DNA of 64,000 nt from contig PMSV01000019.1 in the NCBI GenBank assembly GCA_003168265.1, positions 186,001 through 250,000 of the forward strand. Reading direction: 5' to 3'. Below are positions 54,946 to 64,000 of this stretch, piece by piece; the stretch's first letter is position 1; each line of letters begins with the position of its first letter. Position numbers and translations under genes: made by a program. Origin of the DNA: Chitinophagaceae bacterium. Lineage in GTDB: Bacteria > Bacteroidota > Bacteroidia > Chitinophagales > Chitinophagaceae. The notes below the pieces were generated by a model that saw nothing but the letters and a program-made list of their open reading frames with translations, searched no databases and was not told the origin of the DNA.

Positions 54946-56394
54946 ATGGCGAATAACAAACGCATATCCCTGCATGTCACCTCCGAAATCGGAACGCTGA
55001 GAAGACTCCTGGTTCACAGTCCGGATAGCGGTCTGGGAAAAGTGGTTCCATCCAAAGCGCAGGATTGGCTTTTTGAAGATATAGTGCACCTGGATACGAT
55101 CCGCAGGAAAGAATATGATTATTATACCAAGATCCTGCTTTACTTTCTTGATCCCGGAAAGATAAAGGGGAAACTTAAGGAAATAGATGCGCTGGAAAAC
55201 CGGCGGGCTTTTTACAAACCTGATAATCCGGCGTTTTTTCGTTCCGATAAGGTTGTTGAACTGCAATGGTTGCTTTCCAATATCCTGGAAGACCATGAGA
55301 TCAAACTCAAACTAGTGGCTTCGGTCTGCGCAATAGAGAACTGCTCCTATGCCATTCAGAAGGAATTGTTGCTGATGGACGCAACCTCGCTTTCCAAGAC
55401 TTTTATCACCGGCACATTCAATGAGGGGAAGATGCTGTTTGCTCCCATACCCAATTTTATTTTTACCAGGGATATCGGCATCGTGATAAAGGACCATCTG
55501 CTGCTTAACAAACCTGCTAAAAAAGCACGGACAAGGGAAGCCCTGATCGCCAAATACATTTTTTTCAACCATCCCTTTTTTGAAAAGAGCCGGGAGAATA
55601 TCATCGAATTGTCTGATACTATACATCATTTTTTACTACCCAGGGAAGGAGATGAAAAAAAAGTGACCCTGGAAGGTGGAGATGTTATGGTTGTAAGTAA
55701 AGACCATGTACTTATTGGCGTAAGTGAACGCACTTCTTTCGAAGCCGCCCATCAGACGCTTCATTTGCTATTTGAGAAAAATCTGGCAAAAAAAATAAGC
55801 ATTATCAGTATTCCAAAGAAGCGCGATTACATGCATATCGACACCATCTTTACCCAAATAAAAAAGAATGTTTGGGTGATGCTTGGGCATTTTTCCAAAA
55901 AAACGATGAAGCATGAAAATGAGGATTCCGTTCAACGGGCACTGGAAGGAAATAAAAAAGAAGACAAACTGAAGATTATCCAGTTCAGGAAAAAGGATAT
56001 TGAAAACCCCATCTATTTTGATAACCTGGAGGACTTATTGATAGATATCAGCGAAAATGATCTGGGCTGTGAAGGGAAGGTTCGGTTTATCTATTCCGGC
56101 AATAATGAATTTCCATTCGATGCAAGGGAGCAATGGACAGATTCCTGCAATTTGCTCTCCTTACAGGAAGGGGTGATCTTGGGATATGACCGCAATGACA
56201 AAACCGTCGAGGCTTTCCGGGAAAATGGTTTTGATGTGATCGAAGCTGCAGCTTTGCTGAAAGACCTTGAAAGCGGAAATCTTAAAACAAAGGATTTAAA
56301 GGATACCCTGATCCTCATGCCTTCTGCTGAACTATCGAGGGCAAGGGGTGGGTTCCATTGCATGAGCATGCCCCTCGAGCGGGACGAGATCTGA
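54946..56394 (+). CDS. Arginine deiminase-family enzyme
   Basis: 482 aa, guanidine-modifying fold. The Asp176 in FTRDIG, the His in MHIDTIFTQ and the C-terminal nucleophile Cys472 in GGFHCMSMPLERD are the expected catalytic set, with EGGDVMVV in the substrate site. It should hydrolyse arginine to citrulline and ammonia. It is longer than the usual 400-410 aa because of an insertion about residues 185-225 and 310-345. It is followed by a CtlX-type gene 34 bp downstream on the same strand. Confidence 0.85.
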   Translation: MANNKRISLHVTSEIGTLRRLLVHSPDSGLGKVVPSKAQDWLFEDIVHLDTIRRKEYDYYTKILLYFLDPGKIKGKLKEIDALENRRAFYKPDNPAFFRSDKVVELQWLLSNILEDHEIKLKLVASVCAIENCSYAIQKELLLMDATSLSKTFITGTFNEGKMLFAPIPNFIFTRDIGIVIKDHLLLNKPAKKARTREALIAKYIFFNHPFFEKSRENIIELSDTIHHFLLPREGDEKKVTLEGGDVMVVSKDHVLIGVSERTSFEAAHQTLHLLFEKNLAKKISIISIPKKRDYMHIDTIFTQIKKNVWVMLGHFSKKTMKHENEDSVQRALEGNKKEDKLKIIQFRKKDIENPIYFDNLEDLLIDISENDLGCEGKVRFIYSGNNEFPFDAREQWTDSCNLLSLQEGVILGYDRNDKTVEAFRENGFDVIEAAALLKDLESGNLKTKDLKDTLILMPSAELSRARGGFHCMSMPLERDEI

Positions 56395-56428
56395 ACCTAA
56401 TACTTAACCTTATAACTAACTCAGTAAG

Positions 56429-57358
56429 ATGCAGACCACTTCAAACCTTTTGATGATCCGGCCTGTTCGTTTTGATTTCAATCCCGAAACTGCCCGTAAC
56501 AATGCTTTCCAGGTTTCAGGACAAAACCAGGAAGCGCAGGCAAAGGCCCTTCAGGAATTCGATCAGTTCGCAGATATGCTTCGCTCAAATGGCATAGATG
56601 TGACAGTTATAGAAGATAGTCCGGAACCCTTTACCCCTGACTCCATCTTTCCAAATAACTGGATTTCGTTTCATAGCAATGGAACTATCTGCCTTTATCC
56701 GATGTATGCCCCTAACCGGAGACTCGAGCGGAAAAAAGGAGTGTTGGAAGCCATCGCATCTCATTTTAAAATCCACAAGGTGATTGATTTCAGCTATTAC
56801 GAGAGTGAGAATCATTTCCTTGAAGGCACCGGCAGTGTCGTCCTGGACAGGGAAGACAGGGTTGCATTCGCTTGCATCTCACCACGCACGGATAAAAGGG
56901 TCCTTCAGGATTTCTGTAAAACGATGGGTTATAAAGGAATCGCTTTTACTGCCGTTGATGGAAATAAAATGCAGATCTACCATACCAATGTCATGATGTG
57001 TTTGGGAGAACGCTATGCGATAGCCTGCCTGGATTCAATTCCCATCCGTGATGAGCGGGAGGAATTTGTCGATGTCCTGAATGATTCCGGTAAAAAAATA
57101 ATCGAAATTACCATTGATCAGATGAATCATTTTGCCGGCAATATGCTTCAGGTGCATAATGATAAGGGCGAAAAACTACTGATCATGTCTACCCAGGCCT
57201 ATAATACTTTGACTGAAGGCCAGATCCGCAAATTGAGTCAATATAACCGTCTTTTGCATTCAGACCTGCGCACCATTGAGACCAATGGAGGAGGCAGCGC
57301 ACGGTGCATGTTAGCAGAGATATATCTTCCTGAAAAAAACGGTCCTTCCCATCCTTAA
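56429..57358 (+). CDS. CtlX-type amidinohydrolase (citrulline hydrolase candidate)
   Basis: 309 aa of the DDAH/amidinotransferase fold. The N-terminal RPVRFDFNPETARNNAFQ, PDSIFPNNWISFH, the catalytic His in QIYHTNVMMCLG and nucleophile Cys293 in GGSARCMLAEIYLP follow the CtlX pattern. Members hydrolyse citrulline to ornithine, releasing ammonia and CO2. Next to an arginine deiminase gene it would complete arginine to ornithine. The stop overlaps the end of convergent murB by 4 bp. Confidence 0.85.
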   Translation: MQTTSNLLMIRPVRFDFNPETARNNAFQVSGQNQEAQAKALQEFDQFADMLRSNGIDVTVIEDSPEPFTPDSIFPNNWISFHSNGTICLYPMYAPNRRLERKKGVLEAIASHFKIHKVIDFSYYESENHFLEGTGSVVLDREDRVAFACISPRTDKRVLQDFCKTMGYKGIAFTAVDGNKMQIYHTNVMMCLGERYAIACLDSIPIRDEREEFVDVLNDSGKKIIEITIDQMNHFAGNMLQVHNDKGEKLLIMSTQAYNTLTEGQIRKLSQYNRLLHSDLRTIETNGGGSARCMLAEIYLPEKNGPSHP

Positions 57359-58368
57359 ATTATATTGACCTCCCTTTCCAGGACTATGCCAAATGCAGCT
57401 TTGACACTGGCTAATATCTTTTCGCTTAATTCGAATATCTCCCTGCCGGAAGCTTTTCCATAGTTGACAAGGACGAGGGGTTGGTTCACATGACAGCCTG
57501 CATCTCCAAGGCGGTAACCCTTCCATCCGCATTGCTCGATCAGCCAGGCTGCGGGCAATTTGACAAAGCCTTCTGTTTGAGGAAATCCTGGCGCCAGCGG
57601 ATTAATCTTTTTTAAATTTTTATATTCAAGAATGGAAAGTACCGGGTTTTTGAAAAAACTTCCGGCATTACCAATAATCGCAGGATCAGGTAATCTCGAG
57701 GTCCTGATATGGATGACTGCCAGAGAAATTTTCTTTGCCGACAATTCCTCAACTCCCATGGAATTCAATTCCTCCGCAAGAAGGTCGTAAGAGGCATGGA
57801 ATTTGGGGATTTTATTGAGCCGGAATGTAACATTCAGGATAACGAAGCGGTTTCGGTAGCGGTTTTTGAAAACACTATCCCTGTAACTAAGCTCGCAGTC
57901 GTTGACACTGAACTCAAAAGTTTTATTTTCTTCTGTGTCAAAGGCTTCCAATTCATATAGGAAATCCTTCAACTCTACCCCATAAGCGCCAATATTCTGA
58001 ATCGGTGCCGCTCCCACTGAACCAGGGATCAGTGAAAGGTTTTCCAGGCCTTGCCAGTTGCGCTGCAAGCTGTATAAAACCAGACCATGCCAATTTTCCC
58101 CTCCGCCTGCTCTTACATACACATATTGAGAATCTTCACTGACCAATTCCATTCCCTTAATTTCATTTTTAAGAACCAGACCGTCAAAATCCTTTGTAAA
58201 TAGCAGATTGGTTCCCCCGCCCAGGATCAATTTCCGGTTCTGCGGAAAACGGTTATAAAGCTCTGCCAGCTCATCCACCGTGGAAAAATCAGCGTAATAC
58301 CGGGCATTTGCCTCGATATGGAAACTATTATATGGTTTAAGAGAGTAATCTTTACTTACAGGATCCAT
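57355..58368 (-). CDS. murB: UDP-N-acetylenolpyruvoylglucosamine reductase MurB
   Basis: 337 aa from the ATG at 58368. FAD-binding ILGGGTNLLF and LSLIPGSVGAAPIQNIGAYG, the Ser in GNAGSFFKNP and the end GIVLEREVNII, with the catalytic Glu, give the MurB type I set. It reduces the enolpyruvyl group of the peptidoglycan precursor using NADPH. The frame is open 20 codons upstream, but MDPVSKDY is the usual start. It overlaps the CtlX gene end, convergent. Confidence 0.93.
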   Translation of the reverse strand: MDPVSKDYSLKPYNSFHIEANARYYADFSTVDELAELYNRFPQNRKLILGGGTNLLFTKDFDGLVLKNEIKGMELVSEDSQYVYVRAGGGENWHGLVLYSLQRNWQGLENLSLIPGSVGAAPIQNIGAYGVELKDFLYELEAFDTEENKTFEFSVNDCELSYRDSVFKNRYRNRFVILNVTFRLNKIPKFHASYDLLAEELNSMGVEELSAKKISLAVIHIRTSRLPDPAIIGNAGSFFKNPVLSILEYKNLKKINPLAPGFPQTEGFVKLPAAWLIEQCGWKGYRLGDAGCHVNQPLVLVNYGKASGREIFELSEKILASVKAAFGIVLEREVNII

Positions 58369-58518
58369 GATCAAATTATTAGGTGCAATATAAGCAGGTG
58401 CAATGAATAATTGGACCAGGCTTATCATTAGATCTTATTAAAAAATTGATCCGCCCTTTCGCTTCAGTGGGCCTGCACAATTTTTTTGCGTAAGTTGAGG
58501 TTAATTTAAGAAGGAATT

Positions 58519-59157
58519 ATGCGCAATTCTTTGTTGGTCTTTCTATTTATCGCGTCAAATTATTGCAGGGCCCAGGATGTCGATTACAATGATTACCGCA
58601 GAAAAAACGAGGGATTTATCCATATTTACGATAAGGCTATCCGGAGTGATCTTTCCTGTTTCACCATCGGTGGCATCGAAGAGAGTATGGGAAAGGGCAA
58701 ATTGAAGGAAATTCCTGTAAAGGACTATGGAAAAGATTTTATCCGTTTTGACAGCGGAGGAATCCAGGTAACCATTTATTCGGGGCCCTTCTTTGTAACC
58801 AAACATAAAATCACCAGGGAAGGCGGGGATCACGTAGTCAAAATCGACGGGAAGCCTTTTTATGGCAACTATTTTAAATTGCCAACGACAACGATTTCAA
58901 AAATCATCGTGGTGGAAGGGAAGGACACCGTGAATATTCCTGCCAGCGCCTATTTCGATCTTTACAATCCTGGTTACACCTTTCCGGACGGTTCGGGCAA
59001 CCGCAAGACCAAGGATGGAGTTTATCTTTCCGCAGATAAGCAAACATTTTATATCTATATGCAGAATAATGATGATACAGGAAGTTATGAAGTAACCTGG
59101 GTCATACAGGACAAAAAATACCTTAGAAGGGTGCTTGATTTTGGGTTCACCCAATAA
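58519..59157 (+). CDS. Exported protein of unknown function
   Basis: 212 aa with a signal peptide (about 1-18, ending CRAQ). The body has LPTTTISKIIVVEGKDTVNIPASAYFDLYNPGYTFPDGSGNRKTKDGVYLSADKQTFYIYMQNNDDTGSYEVTWVI, a beta-rich domain with repeated Asp/Gly turns. I do not recognise the family. It stands 42 bp upstream of the aldolase gene; whether the two are linked is uncertain. Confidence 0.6.
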   Translation: MRNSLLVFLFIASNYCRAQDVDYNDYRRKNEGFIHIYDKAIRSDLSCFTIGGIEESMGKGKLKEIPVKDYGKDFIRFDSGGIQVTIYSGPFFVTKHKITREGGDHVVKIDGKPFYGNYFKLPTTTISKIIVVEGKDTVNIPASAYFDLYNPGYTFPDGSGNRKTKDGVYLSADKQTFYIYMQNNDDTGSYEVTWVIQDKKYLRRVLDFGFTQ

Positions 59158-59199
59158 ACAAGAACAGGAAACAATTGTTAAATTCAAACATCTAGTCAT

Positions 59200-60273
59200 A
59201 TGAACTATTCACAGATCGCCGAATTGCTCGGAAAGAACAATGAAGATCTGCTAACGCACAGCTGCAAGACAGTTTCAAAGGACCAATTGCACCTGCCTGC
59301 CCCGGATTTTACCGACAGGATCTTTGTAAACTCCAACCGAACGAATCAGACATTAAGGAATATTGAGGGGCTTTTTTCAAACGGGCGCCTGGGCGGCACA
59401 GGTTATCTTTCAATCCTCCCCGTCGACCAGGGAATTGAACATAGCGCCGGAGCATCATTTGCGCCAAATCCAATATATTTTGATCCGGAAAATATCGTCA
59501 AACTGGCTATTGCAGGCGGTTGTAATGCAGTGGCTTCCAGTTTTGGTGTCCTTGGAATTGTCTCCAGGAAATATGCCCATAAGATCCTCTTTATAGTAAA
59601 AATCAACCATAACGAACTCCTGACCTATCCTAATAAAGCCGACCAGATCATGTATGGCCGAGTACGCGATGCCTGGAATATGGGAGCCGCAGCTATCGGA
59701 GCCACTATTTATTTTGGATCTGAAGAGTCAGACAGGCAAATCACCGAAGTGGCCTATGCTTTTGATGAAGCCCATAATCTGGGAATGGCGACCATACTCT
59801 GGTGCTACCTCAGAAACAATGCATTTAAAAAGGATGGAGTAGACTATCACGTTTCGGCAGACCTGACGGGACAGGCCAATCATCTTGGAGTGACCATTCA
59901 GGCAGATATCATCAAACAAAAATTACCGGAAAATAACGGAGGCTATAAAGCTTTAAATACCGGCAGCTCCAGCTATGGAAAACTGGACGAGCGGATCTAC
60001 ACGAAACTAACCAGCAGCCACCCCATCGATCTTTGCCGGTACCAGGTACTTAACTGTTATATGGGAAGGGCCGGACTCATCAATTCGGGAGGAGCTTCAG
60101 ATGGAGATAAGGACCTGATGGAAGCCGTAAGGACCGCTGTGATCAATAAGCGGGCCGGGGGAATGGGATTGATCTCAGGAAGAAAGTCCTTTCAAAGGCC
60201 CTTCGAAGATGGGGTTGCCCTGCTTCACGCGATACAGGATGTTTACCTGGAAAAACAAATCACGATAGCTTAA
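59200..60273 (+). CDS. Class I fructose-bisphosphate aldolase (FbaB/DhnA type)
   Basis: 357 aa. The archaeal-type class I family shows [45 protein letters not shown] (containing a likely Schiff-base lysine region), [29 protein letters not shown] and [39 protein letters not shown]. It cleaves fructose 1,6-bisphosphate in glycolysis and the reverse in gluconeogenesis. The HAD gene begins 3 bp after its stop, so the two are translationally close. Confidence 0.9.
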   Translation: MNYSQIAELLGKNNEDLLTHSCKTVSKDQLHLPAPDFTDRIFVNSNRTNQTLRNIEGLFSNGRLGGTGYLSILPVDQGIEHSAGASFAPNPIYFDPENIVKLAIAGGCNAVASSFGVLGIVSRKYAHKILFIVKINHNELLTYPNKADQIMYGRVRDAWNMGAAAIGATIYFGSEESDRQITEVAYAFDEAHNLGMATILWCYLRNNAFKKDGVDYHVSADLTGQANHLGVTIQADIIKQKLPENNGGYKALNTGSSSYGKLDERIYTKLTSSHPIDLCRYQVLNCYMGRAGLINSGGASDGDKDLMEAVRTAVINKRAGGMGLISGRKSFQRPFEDGVALLHAIQDVYLEKQITIA

Positions 60274-60276
60274 ATT

Positions 60277-60939
60277 ATGAAAAAAAAGAAAGAAGGGATA
60301 ACCACATTATTCACAGATATCGGAGGCGTCCTGCTCACCAATGGCTGGGACCGAAGCGCCAGAAAGAAAGCAATCCGCATCTTCGGACTGGATGCTGAGG
60401 AAACAGAAGATCGACATCACCTGACTTTCGATACCTATGAAGTCGGTAAACTCAGCCTTGACGAATACCTGGAAAGAGTCGTATTTTATGAGAAAAGAAA
60501 ATTCACTAAAAGGCAGTTCCGGAATTTCATGTTCGAACAATCCAAGGCTTTTCCTGAAATGATCAATATGGTGAAGATCCTGAAAAAAGAATTTAATCTG
60601 AAAGTGGCGGTCGTAAGCAATGAGGGACTGGAATTGAATGATTACCGGATCAAAACCTTTAAACTTGGAGAGTTCGTGGATTTCTTCATTTGCTCCGGAT
60701 TCGTGCATTTCCGCAAACCTGATAAGGATATCTTTAGAGTGGCGCTTAACACCGCTCAAGTCGACCCTTCCCAGGTCGTCTACATAGAAGACCGGCCTAT
60801 GTTCGTTCAGGTCGCACAGAGCCTCGGTATCCATGCCATCCATCATGAAGATCATGCTAAAACCCATCAGGCCTTACGGAGAATGCTTACTCAAAAATTC
60901 TCCATTAAACGCCAAAACCCCCGCCGGGGCAGGGGTTAG
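60277..60939 (+). CDS. HAD-family hydrolase
   Basis: 220 aa. Motif I is DIGGVLLTNGWD (nucleophile Asp in LFTDIGGVLL; the second Asp of DxD is Gly, as in some HAD subgroups), motif II VVSNEGLE, and the Lys/Asp motifs FRKPDKDIF and VYIEDRPMFV. It should hydrolyse a phosphate ester or similar. It is 3 bp after the aldolase gene, so a sugar-phosphate substrate is plausible. Its basic tail RQNPRRGRG is encoded by a GC-rich palindrome. Confidence 0.85.
   Translation: MKKKKEGITTLFTDIGGVLLTNGWDRSARKKAIRIFGLDAEETEDRHHLTFDTYEVGKLSLDEYLERVVFYEKRKFTKRQFRNFMFEQSKAFPEMINMVKILKKEFNLKVAVVSNEGLELNDYRIKTFKLGEFVDFFICSGFVHFRKPDKDIFRVALNTAQVDPSQVVYIEDRPMFVQVAQSLGIHAIHHEDHAKTHQALRRMLTQKFSIKRQNPRRGRG
60916..60937 (+). 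terminator. GC-rich hairpin in the last codons of the HAD gene
   Basis: AACCCC pairs with GGGGTT around a 10-nt GC-rich loop, overlapping the stop codon. No T run follows directly, so it may be a weak terminator or a REP-like palindrome. Confidence 0.4.
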
Positions 60940-61013
60940 CGACCGATACTTAATATATCCTGGTTTTTCATGCTCTCCTTTTGTGGAGGATAGGTTTTTA
61001 AAAGCTGTCTTCT

Positions 61014-61292
61014 TCAGCAGTAAGCAAGCGGGGTAAAGGCATAATCGATATTGACATATTCCTTTATATGATGCCCGTCTTCGTATAAAACGATCATTGA
61101 ACTTTTTTTCTCATCGGTGAGCATCCTCAGTTTAAGTATTTTTTCAACGATCCACCTCTTGTCGACCCAGGAAAAATGACTCTCCACCTGAAGGTAATTT
61201 TCAACTCCATGTACGATCTCACCTGTTTTCAGAACATGGACTGTGCTAACAGTACCCGCAATTGAAGGATTGTGATGTGCAAAAGCTTTCAT
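61014..61292 (-). CDS. Small cytoplasmic protein of unknown function
   Basis: 92 aa from the ATG at 61292; an in-frame TTG two codons earlier was not used. No signal peptide. The sequence is mixed, with several His and a HSFHWVDKRW-like segment, actually SHFSWVDKRWIVEKIL, and an aromatic end. I do not recognise it. It faces the HAD gene convergently, with about 75 bp between them. Confidence 0.5.
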   Translation of the reverse strand: MKAFAHHNPSIAGTVSTVHVLKTGEIVHGVENYLQVESHFSWVDKRWIVEKILKLRMLTDEKKSSMIVLYEDGHHIKEYVNIDYAFTPLAYC

Positions 61293-61315
61293 GCTCAAAT
61301 AAATTTAAAGTTCAG

Positions 61316-61335
61316 TATAGCCAAATTCGGCTATA
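61316..61335. repeat. 7-bp inverted repeat upstream of the beta-helix gene
   Basis: TATAGCC-AAATTC-GGCTATA is a perfect inverted repeat between the small 61014 gene and the beta-helix gene. It could be an operator or a weak terminator; no T run. Confidence 0.35.
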
Positions 61336-61561
61336 CCGGGTTATCGATTCATGAAGGAAGTGGAATGAGTAGTCTTTATGGGGGCTGGGTTATCAGAGGT
61401 AAAACAATTTTGAACAAAAAACGTACCAAACAACTGCAAATCAAATAAATCAGTAGATTATTTATTTATAAAGTCGAGGGCCTGGGCCTTCTTAACCCGG
61501 GTATAAGGCTTTGAGGGGTATTTTGGATAACTTACAGATCGCAATAATAGAAAACCAATTT

Positions 61562-63799
61562 ATGCATTCCAGTTATCTGAAATCCTTGCTTCTGACCCTG
61601 CTTCCGATCCTATGCTTTTCACAGAACAATTTCTTCCTGGGTCCTTTTCCAAGCTGGACTAATCTCAAGACCCATTACGGTGCGTTTGGGGACGGGCAAC
61701 ATGATGATACTAGAGCATTACAGACAGCCCTGAATGATCTTGGCCAGAATGGACATGGCCCTGTTCTGTACATACCGGATGGAACTTATCGAATCACCGC
61801 TCCCCTGACCATGCAGACCAGGATGGATATCGCTATTATTGGGGAAGACCCCCAAAAGACAATAATATTCTGGGACGGTGTCTCCGGCTCAAGAATGTTC
61901 CAGTTAAACGGGGTCTCCTATAGCGAATACCGCCGGCTGACCTGGGATGGCAATCATAAGGCCCTGGTAGCTTATGCTCATGAATGGGATAGCAAGGTCC
62001 GCTATGCCAATTCAGGTTCCTTGCATGAAGACGAAATATTTAAAAACCTGGTCATGGGCATCAAATCGGGACCATATATGGATGCCGAATGCACAATCCT
62101 CAGATGCCGCTTCCTGAACTGCAGCGGATCGGGAATATTCCTGGGCGGATTCAATGCCCTGGACTGGTGGATCTGGGACTGTTATTTTGATAGCTGCCAT
62201 GTTGGGGTTTCGAATATGCATCCTAATAATGGAGCCGGTAATTTTCATGTTTACAGGAGCATATTCAAGCATTCCGGTTATGCCGATATTTCCATTGGGA
62301 ATTCCGAATTTTATTCCTTCCGGGATAATATATCCTTTCTTTCCAACTGTTTCATATACGCTGAACAATACAGCAATACCTCCCCTATCACGATCCAGGG
62401 AAATACGATTTACCATAACCGGAATTTTTTGATGGTGAACCTGTTTACAAAGGGCAATATACTTATGCTGGACAACCGGTTCATAGAACCGGATTCAGGA
62501 AAAAACTATGCGATTGATCTTTCAGATAATTACCAAACCTCCCCTCCGGACGCTGTATTCATTGGCAATTCCTTTACCAGGACCAAAAAAGTCTATTTGG
62601 TGACCGACGGCCGCTTTATAGACCTCCAAAATAAAACAGGGGTTCCCTATGCGCCAATTGCCGAACCAGGCCCCAAACCCTTTGCAGTCACTCCTGACTA
62701 TCCCGTCTTTGAATTGGATCCAAGAATGAATGCAGCAGGCATTCAAAAACTCATTAATCACGCTGACTCAACAGGAAAACCAGCAATTCTTCATTTCCGT
62801 TACGGAAATTATTCTATCAATCAAACCATCGTCATCCCCGCCGGCTCCCCGCTAATATTGTGCGGTGACGGTCTTTCTTCTATTTTGACATGGTCTGGAG
62901 CGGCCGGAGGCACCCTGATCAGAATGGAATCCCCGGCTCGTTGCAGTTTCCAAAATCTTCACCTGCTTGGTTCATCCAGGGCAGACGGGATAAGGGTTGA
63001 AGACTGTGATTTACCCGGCAACAGTATTTACGGGAATGAGGTAATGCTTTACCGCGGATTGAAAACCAATTTGCTGGTGAATGGAATTTCAAAAACGGCT
63101 ATACGCTTTGATGATTTTCAGCACAATTACTGCGATACCGGCACTTCCGTCAAACTCATTGGAACAGACGATCCCAAAGCTTCCCTATTGCGGGTTTTCG
63201 GCGGAGAATCTTCTAATAAAGGTAATTCCTATGGTCTTTACCGGAATGCACGCCTGCTGCTATACGATACCTGGTACGAAAACCCCTTGACCTTACCATT
63301 TATGAAACTTAGGGGGAAGGGGGAATTTGTCCTGAACGGAGGCAAGATCGCAAGCAATAACGGATCTCATGACAGGTTTATCGATATAGATAGTTTCAGC
63401 GGAAAGGTTACTCTCTCGGAAATCATATTCTACGATCCTAAAAAGACGCTTTATTTCAATGACCGGATCGGAAGCGCTTCCTTTCTGGCCATCGGAAACC
63501 TTAATTGGGCTGATTCAACCAATGGTTTCTTTGACCTGCATTCTAAAAAAACACAATTCTCAACAATCAACAACCGTCAGAATACCGGCCGTGGCTCCTA
63601 TCGTATTCCGAACCTGGGTAATAGCAGCAGTCAATTTGTGCTAAGCATGATACAAACCATCAGGCAGACCAGGGTGAGCGATCATACCCCCACGCCCGGG
63701 AAAAACAACTCTCATTTGACTCTTGACAGGCTCATGATAGAAGGATGCATCAATAACCTGATAATTGAAAAAACAGGCGCCTCGCAATCAGATTTGTGA
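61562..63799 (+). CDS. Two-module parallel beta-helix protein (pectate-lyase superfamily)
   Basis: 745 aa from the ATG at 61562, giving a signal peptide (about 1-20, ending CFSQ). Two consecutive modules begin with the pectate-lyase superfamily start: GAFGDGQHDDTRALQTALNDLGQNGHGPVLYIPDGTYRIT near residue 35 and MNAAGIQKLINHADSTGKPAILHFRYGNYSINQTIVIPAGSPLILCGDG near residue 395. Both continue as repeated short beta strands with Asn/Gly turns, as in right-handed helices. It probably binds or cleaves an acidic polysaccharide outside the cell. The duplication of the module in one chain is unusual. Confidence 0.85.
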   Translation: MHSSYLKSLLLTLLPILCFSQNNFFLGPFPSWTNLKTHYGAFGDGQHDDTRALQTALNDLGQNGHGPVLYIPDGTYRITAPLTMQTRMDIAIIGEDPQKTIIFWDGVSGSRMFQLNGVSYSEYRRLTWDGNHKALVAYAHEWDSKVRYANSGSLHEDEIFKNLVMGIKSGPYMDAECTILRCRFLNCSGSGIFLGGFNALDWWIWDCYFDSCHVGVSNMHPNNGAGNFHVYRSIFKHSGYADISIGNSEFYSFRDNISFLSNCFIYAEQYSNTSPITIQGNTIYHNRNFLMVNLFTKGNILMLDNRFIEPDSGKNYAIDLSDNYQTSPPDAVFIGNSFTRTKKVYLVTDGRFIDLQNKTGVPYAPIAEPGPKPFAVTPDYPVFELDPRMNAAGIQKLINHADSTGKPAILHFRYGNYSINQTIVIPAGSPLILCGDGLSSILTWSGAAGGTLIRMESPARCSFQNLHLLGSSRADGIRVEDCDLPGNSIYGNEVMLYRGLKTNLLVNGISKTAIRFDDFQHNYCDTGTSVKLIGTDDPKASLLRVFGGESSNKGNSYGLYRNARLLLYDTWYENPLTLPFMKLRGKGEFVLNGGKIASNNGSHDRFIDIDSFSGKVTLSEIIFYDPKKTLYFNDRIGSASFLAIGNLNWADSTNGFFDLHSKKTQFSTINNRQNTGRGSYRIPNLGNSSSQFVLSMIQTIRQTRVSDHTPTPGKNNSHLTLDRLMIEGCINNLIIEKTGASQSDL

Positions 63800-64000
63800 A
63801 TATCCCATCGGCTCCAGGAATATTTTTGTGATTTTTGAAACGGTATTGGCATATTCCGGTGCAGCTGAGACGCGCTTCCAATCAGGATCATTGCCAAAAG
63901 CAGCCCAGTTCCGGTCTCTTTCCTCCATATTTTCAAAAACGAGCATATAGGTCAGGCAGGGCATTTGATCACCGGCCAGCACTTCCCCAAAGAAAACGGG
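63788..64000 (-). CDS. NIPSNAP-family protein, C-terminal part
   Basis: The last 70 codons of a minus-strand gene that continues past the window. The frame reads PVFFGEVLAGDQMPCLTYML, then LVFENMEERDRNWAAFGNDPDWKRVSA and ends in FLEPMGYSQI, the NIPSNAP domain's C-terminal half. The family has roles in metabolite binding and stress in bacteria, not well defined. The true start lies beyond 64000. Confidence 0.88.
   Translation of the reverse strand, partial: PVFFGEVLAGDQMPCLTYMLVFENMEERDRNWAAFGNDPDWKRVSAAPEYANTVSKITKIFLEPMGYSQI

Overview
The window looks like chromosomal DNA of a member of the Bacteroidota, most likely a Chitinophagaceae-type soil or sediment bacterium. Pointers are a long (about 310 aa) NusB, a SecD-SecF fusion, a signal peptidase I with a long N-terminal membrane extension, a C-terminal type IX secretion sorting domain, two families of small outer-membrane barrels, almost no Shine-Dalgarno sequences, and several promoters of the Bacteroidota form TTG-N(19-21)-TAnnTTTG. 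I found no rRNA, tRNA, CRISPR array, insertion sequence or phage gene. Most of the region is core or ordinary accessory genome.

Layout. 0-4 kb: nusB (minus), then groES-groEL behind a near-perfect palindrome that may be a heat-shock operator. 4-9.5 kb: a GDSL esterase, two serine hydrolases of the beta-lactamase/PBP fold, a Pr6Pr membrane protein and an aspartate-type aminotransferase. 9.5-20.2 kb: secDF; two small exported proteins (one a 43-residue His-rich peptide); a histidine kinase/OmpR regulator pair behind an array of TTAACT repeats; and an RND metal-efflux adaptor and pump. 20-28.6 kb: an A-type Fe-S protein, methylmalonyl-CoA mutase catalytic subunit, lipoprotein FKBP, Spy-like protein, glnS, outer-membrane barrels, an orphan LuxR-type regulator and a parvulin. 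28.7-38.7 kb is the most accessory part: a type IX cargo protein, an NHL-propeller lipoprotein, small secreted proteins, a Gfo/Idh/MocA - PfkB kinase - Gfo/Idh/MocA cluster, and a small protein that is little more than a sorting-domain-like fold. 38.8-46.2 kb: OsmC, CsaA, Ogt, an RRM protein, a flavin/2Fe-2S reductase, an acyltransferase-like membrane protein, cytidine deaminase, LepB and a sigma-54 activator without a DNA-binding domain. 46-64 kb: DUF4846, alpha-L-fucosidase, pdhB, DinB, CvfB, a tight ACAD-YggS-thiolase-GNAT operon, an arginine deiminase plus CtlX-type hydrolase pair, murB, class I aldolase with a HAD phosphatase, a two-module beta-helix protein, and the end of a NIPSNAP gene.

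How they fit together. Three local groups stand out. First, the kinase/regulator pair lies between a His-rich exported peptide and a CzcA-type pump, with paired 11-bp direct repeats in the kinase promoter region: a plausible self-regulated metal or envelope-stress locus. Second, arginine deiminase followed by a CtlX-type hydrolase would take arginine through citrulline to ornithine without carbamoyl phosphate. Third, two Tat-signal oxidoreductase paralogues flank a sugar-kinase gene, with an alpha-L-fucosidase and a pectate-lyase-like beta-helix protein elsewhere in the window, which suggests plant or microbial polysaccharide use. Upstream of the type IX cargo gene sits a second regulatory-looking array, three contiguous 11-bp tandem repeats.

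All family names come from reading the sequence; no database search was run. Coordinates of trimmed start codons were checked against the bases.
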